A DNA stretch of 64,000 nt, from positions 4,132,573 to 4,196,572 of the forward strand of contig JADCRB010000002.1 of NCBI GenBank assembly GCA_021464245.1, read 5' to 3'. Made by a program: the position numbers and the translations under genes. Below are positions 61,565 through 64,000 of this stretch, piece by piece. The notes under the pieces are model-generated. The model was not told where the DNA came from and did not search any database. It saw only the letters and a program-made list of their open reading frames with translations. The stretch is from Carallia brachiata (Eukaryota > Streptophyta > Magnoliopsida > Malpighiales > Rhizophoraceae). Every line of letters starts with the position of its first letter. Position 1 is the stretch's first letter.

Positions 61565-62345
61565 ATGTTCAAGGTTGAAAATGAAATCAAACTCTCTAGC
61601 TTGATAAACAACTACAATAAATGCACAACCACTTTAGAATTTTATAAGACTAACCTTAGAGGTTTGTCCATAAGTACATTCTCATGTGCACTTGAAAGTA
61701 TGCCTAAATTTTTTTTTACCTTAGTCACTAAGGTAAATGCTATCTTATCAAAATTAGGGTACATGAGTTTTGTACCTTGTAAGATTTTGTTGACATAGTT
61801 GATTGGCTTTTATACACGGCTTTTTTCACAAACAAGAATTACCCTTACTATGTGCTTATTCACCGCCAAGTACAGGTACAAGTCCTCCTCATATATTGAT
61901 TTACTAAATAATAGGAATGCCAATAAATACTACTTCAATTGTGGAAAAGCTTGCTTACAATTCTTAGTTTATTCAATGTCTGTGGGATGTTTGACCATCC
62001 AAAAGAAGGATTAACCTAGGAGACTGGTCCATGAGGACAATTATCTTATACGTGAAACGAATTTTTAGTGTCGTGGTTACCAAGGCAAATCCTAGCTTGT
62101 CAAACTTAGGATATCCAAGTTCTACCTTGTAAAACTTTGTTGACATAATAGATTGGCTTCTGTACATTATTCTCTTCTCAAAAAAGACCCACACTCATCA
62201 CGTGCTAATTCATTACAAAATATAGGTATGGGTCCTCTTTAGGTACTAGTTCACTAAGTAGAGGGAGTGTTGACAGATATTGTTTCAGTTGTTGAAAAGC
62301 TTGCTACTACTCCTTAGTCCACTCAAAGTCCATGAACTATTTAAG
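61565..62345 (-). pseudogene. Ty3/gypsy RNase H region, tandemly duplicated and decayed
   Basis: Frame pieces at 61973-62194 keep Q-S-I-M-S-T-K, E-L-G-Y-P-K-F-D-K-L and I-I-V-L-M-D-Q-S-P-R-L, the usual end of the gypsy reverse-transcriptase/RNase H region. A second, more decayed copy of the same stretch lies at about 61640-61990. Each copy has + strand words such as gttgacata.ttgattggctt and gaaaagcttgct. No open frame remains of any length. Confidence 0.75.
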
Positions 62346-62608
62346 GATTTGATAGGAGTGAAATTGTTTATCTCTAGACTAAAATATAAACCTACCAAGG
62401 TAGGCTGTCATCCCAATGAATATTTCTACATTTCAAACAGTCTTTGGACACAGAAGCTTTTTATGGTCTCAATCTTCTCAAAGTTAGCTTCAATCCCTTT
62501 ATTAGATACAAGAAAGCCTAAGAATTTGCCAGTTTGGACTCTGGAAGCACATTTTAAAGGATTAAGTTTCATGCTATAGTAATTCAAGGTGGCAAATGTT
62601 TTTTGAAG
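62346..62608 (-). pseudogene. Ty3/gypsy reverse transcriptase fragment
   Basis: In 62426-62608 the - strand reads L-N-P-L-K-C-A, G-K-F-L-G-F-L-V-S-N-K-G-I-E-A-N and K-I-E-T-I, the thumb region of gypsy reverse transcriptase. It is in the correct order upstream of RNase H and integrase on the - strand. It is cut at its 5' side by the CACTA end at 62609; the catalytic Y-x-D-D part is not in the window. Confidence 0.87.
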
Positions 62609-64000
62609 CACTATAACAAAAAATGCTTATCCTAACGGTTTTCTAGCGGCGGTTTTAAAACTGCTGCTTAAAAGATTTAAGGTAGTTGTTTTTAGCAGTG
62701 GATTTGTAAACTGTTGCGTTTAACATTTTATGTAATGGTTTTATTGTAGCGATTTTTTAACCGCTGGAGTAAATGCTTTTATACTATGGCTTGAAACAAC
62801 GCTTTCGTATTGCCACTCAATTAAGCAATTTTAATTGCTACGGTTTAAAACTGCTACATGTATTTTCTGTAGGTAGTAGTCGTAAATGTTAATGCAGCGA
62901 TTTATTATAAAAATGAACAAATAAAATGAACAAGAAAAAAATTTTGAAGCATACGACTTTTTTTTTTTCAAGAACTTGAAGCATCCAACTTTACCTTTTC
63001 TTTTTTTGTCAAAAACACTTATCTTCCTCTTGAAAACACTTACCTTGAAAAGAGCTTTCCACTTTCTTCAATCTATTTCATCTAATTCATTTAAACGATC
63101 AAAAACTTTTCGGGTATAATAAATTTTTTCTAAGTTTACTCCATTTCTCTACCACCAAGCTTTTAGAACAAGCTGCTCCTTCTACTATCTATTTCATCTT
63201 TAGGCCTGCTCTGTCTATTTCATCTTCAGGTCTTTCTCTTTCTCTTTCTTTTTTTTACAAATGTCTCCATCTCTTTCTCTTCTTTATTTTCTTCAAAGGG
63301 TATTTTTCACAATTTTCAATTGCTTGCCTATTTGAATCCAAACCAAATCGATGATTGGCTTAGGCAATACGTGTGGCGGTTGCCAATTACTCAATAGATT
63401 CGAATTATATCATGTTGCTTTCTGTGTTATTTGAAACCTTCAATTGATTTCTAGGGTTCGATTTTTGAAGCTAGATATAAAATTTTTTATGAATATATTT
63501 TAATTTTTTTTCCTTTGATAGGTTGGGAGGGGGTTTATGATCCAAAGGAGAGGAACATGAAGTTTAGAGAGCAGTTGTATAATTGCAAGATCGATGCAAG
63601 AAGACAAAGGAGATGGGAAGATCTATGAAGTCAAAGCTGTTCTTTCTTTCAAGGCTCCAATTTACCAAAACATTTCCTTTCTCTGGTATATTTACTTTTT
63701 GCCTTTCATTTTCTACTTCATTTTATTTTTAACTACTGCCTACCACTTTTCCTTTACTTTGAACTTTGGTTTTGAAAAAATAGTTAGGTTGACAAACGAC
63801 AGAAACAAGAAGAAAAAAGAGGTTTTTTTTCTAGATACTTTAATTGACTACCTTGTTTAGTTTGTTGAGTTTTTTTTTTTTTTTTAATTTGTATTTGAAG
63901 ACCATAAATTGAAACTAGATTATTGAGATGCCAGAAATTTGGTCGGAATTTTTAGTAAGAGAATTTGTTTTCCCAAGCTTGCTTATCATTGTGACTTTTG
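62609..64000. mobile_element. Left end of a CACTA-type DNA transposon (incomplete)
   Basis: The border reads CACTATAACAAAAAATG, the terminal type of CACTA elements. Within the next 250 bases come repeated subterminal units related to GCGGCGGTTTTAAAACTGCTGC: about 62645-62669, 62694-62719, 62747-62765 and 62838-62858. Several are palindromic, as in the transposase-binding subterminal repeats of this superfamily. It interrupts the gypsy reverse transcriptase. The right end lies outside the window. The remaining 62900-64000 is AT-rich; a coding-like patch at 63520-63650 is not identifiable. Confidence 0.7.

Overview
The window is AT-rich nuclear DNA of a flowering plant, most likely a eudicot. 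It has long introns with GT/AG borders, LTR retrotransposons with initiator-methionine tRNA primer sites, an endogenous caulimovirid, a CACTA-type end, Mutator-like MITEs and many plant microsatellites. I see no bacterial or organellar genes, no CRISPR and no rRNA or tRNA gene. Only two host genes can be reconstructed exon by exon, both on the + strand.

Layout. 1-5.5 kb: a decayed endogenous pararetrovirus on the - strand. It has a promoter-like head (as-1-like motif, TATA box, primer site), a movement-protein region and a coat-protein region with zinc knuckle. A 722-bp Mutator-type MITE with a perfect 9-bp target duplication interrupts its 5' part. A roughly 215-bp direct repeat (1-211 and 7353-7570) brackets this block. 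8.6-18.3 kb: a Ty1/copia element on the - strand with both LTRs, PBS, polypurine tract, gag, protease, integrase, reverse transcriptase and RNase H, all broken. 18.3-22.2 kb: coding-like scraps without recognisable family. 22.5-33.9 kb: ZPR1, 16 coding exons. 34.3-35.2 kb: an inverted fragmentary HAK pseudogene. 37.3-38.1 kb: a second pararetrovirus movement-protein fragment on the + strand. 38-51 kb: gene-poor, with two MITEs, a solo LTR with a perfect 5-bp target duplication, a LINE 3' end and microsatellites. 51.5-57.2 kb: a HAK/KUP/KT potassium transporter gene, 8 coding exons. 57.9-62.6 kb: SINE-like repeat and Ty3/gypsy debris whose gag and pol lie on opposite strands. From 62.6 kb: the left end of a CACTA-type transposon that runs out of the window.

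The two host genes do unrelated jobs: ZPR1 is a zinc-finger chaperone and signalling protein, HAK a plasma-membrane or endomembrane K+ transporter. Both look functional in exon structure, but three exons carry a single-base indel (one in ZPR1, two in HAK), each in a short run of one base. That pattern suggests consensus sequencing errors, though real loss of function in this haplotype cannot be excluded.

I found no clearly new biological system. The most informative structures are the pararetrovirus with its preserved regulatory head, the dated nesting of transposons (MITE in pararetrovirus, CACTA in gypsy), and the HAK gene with an inverted pseudogene 16 kb away.
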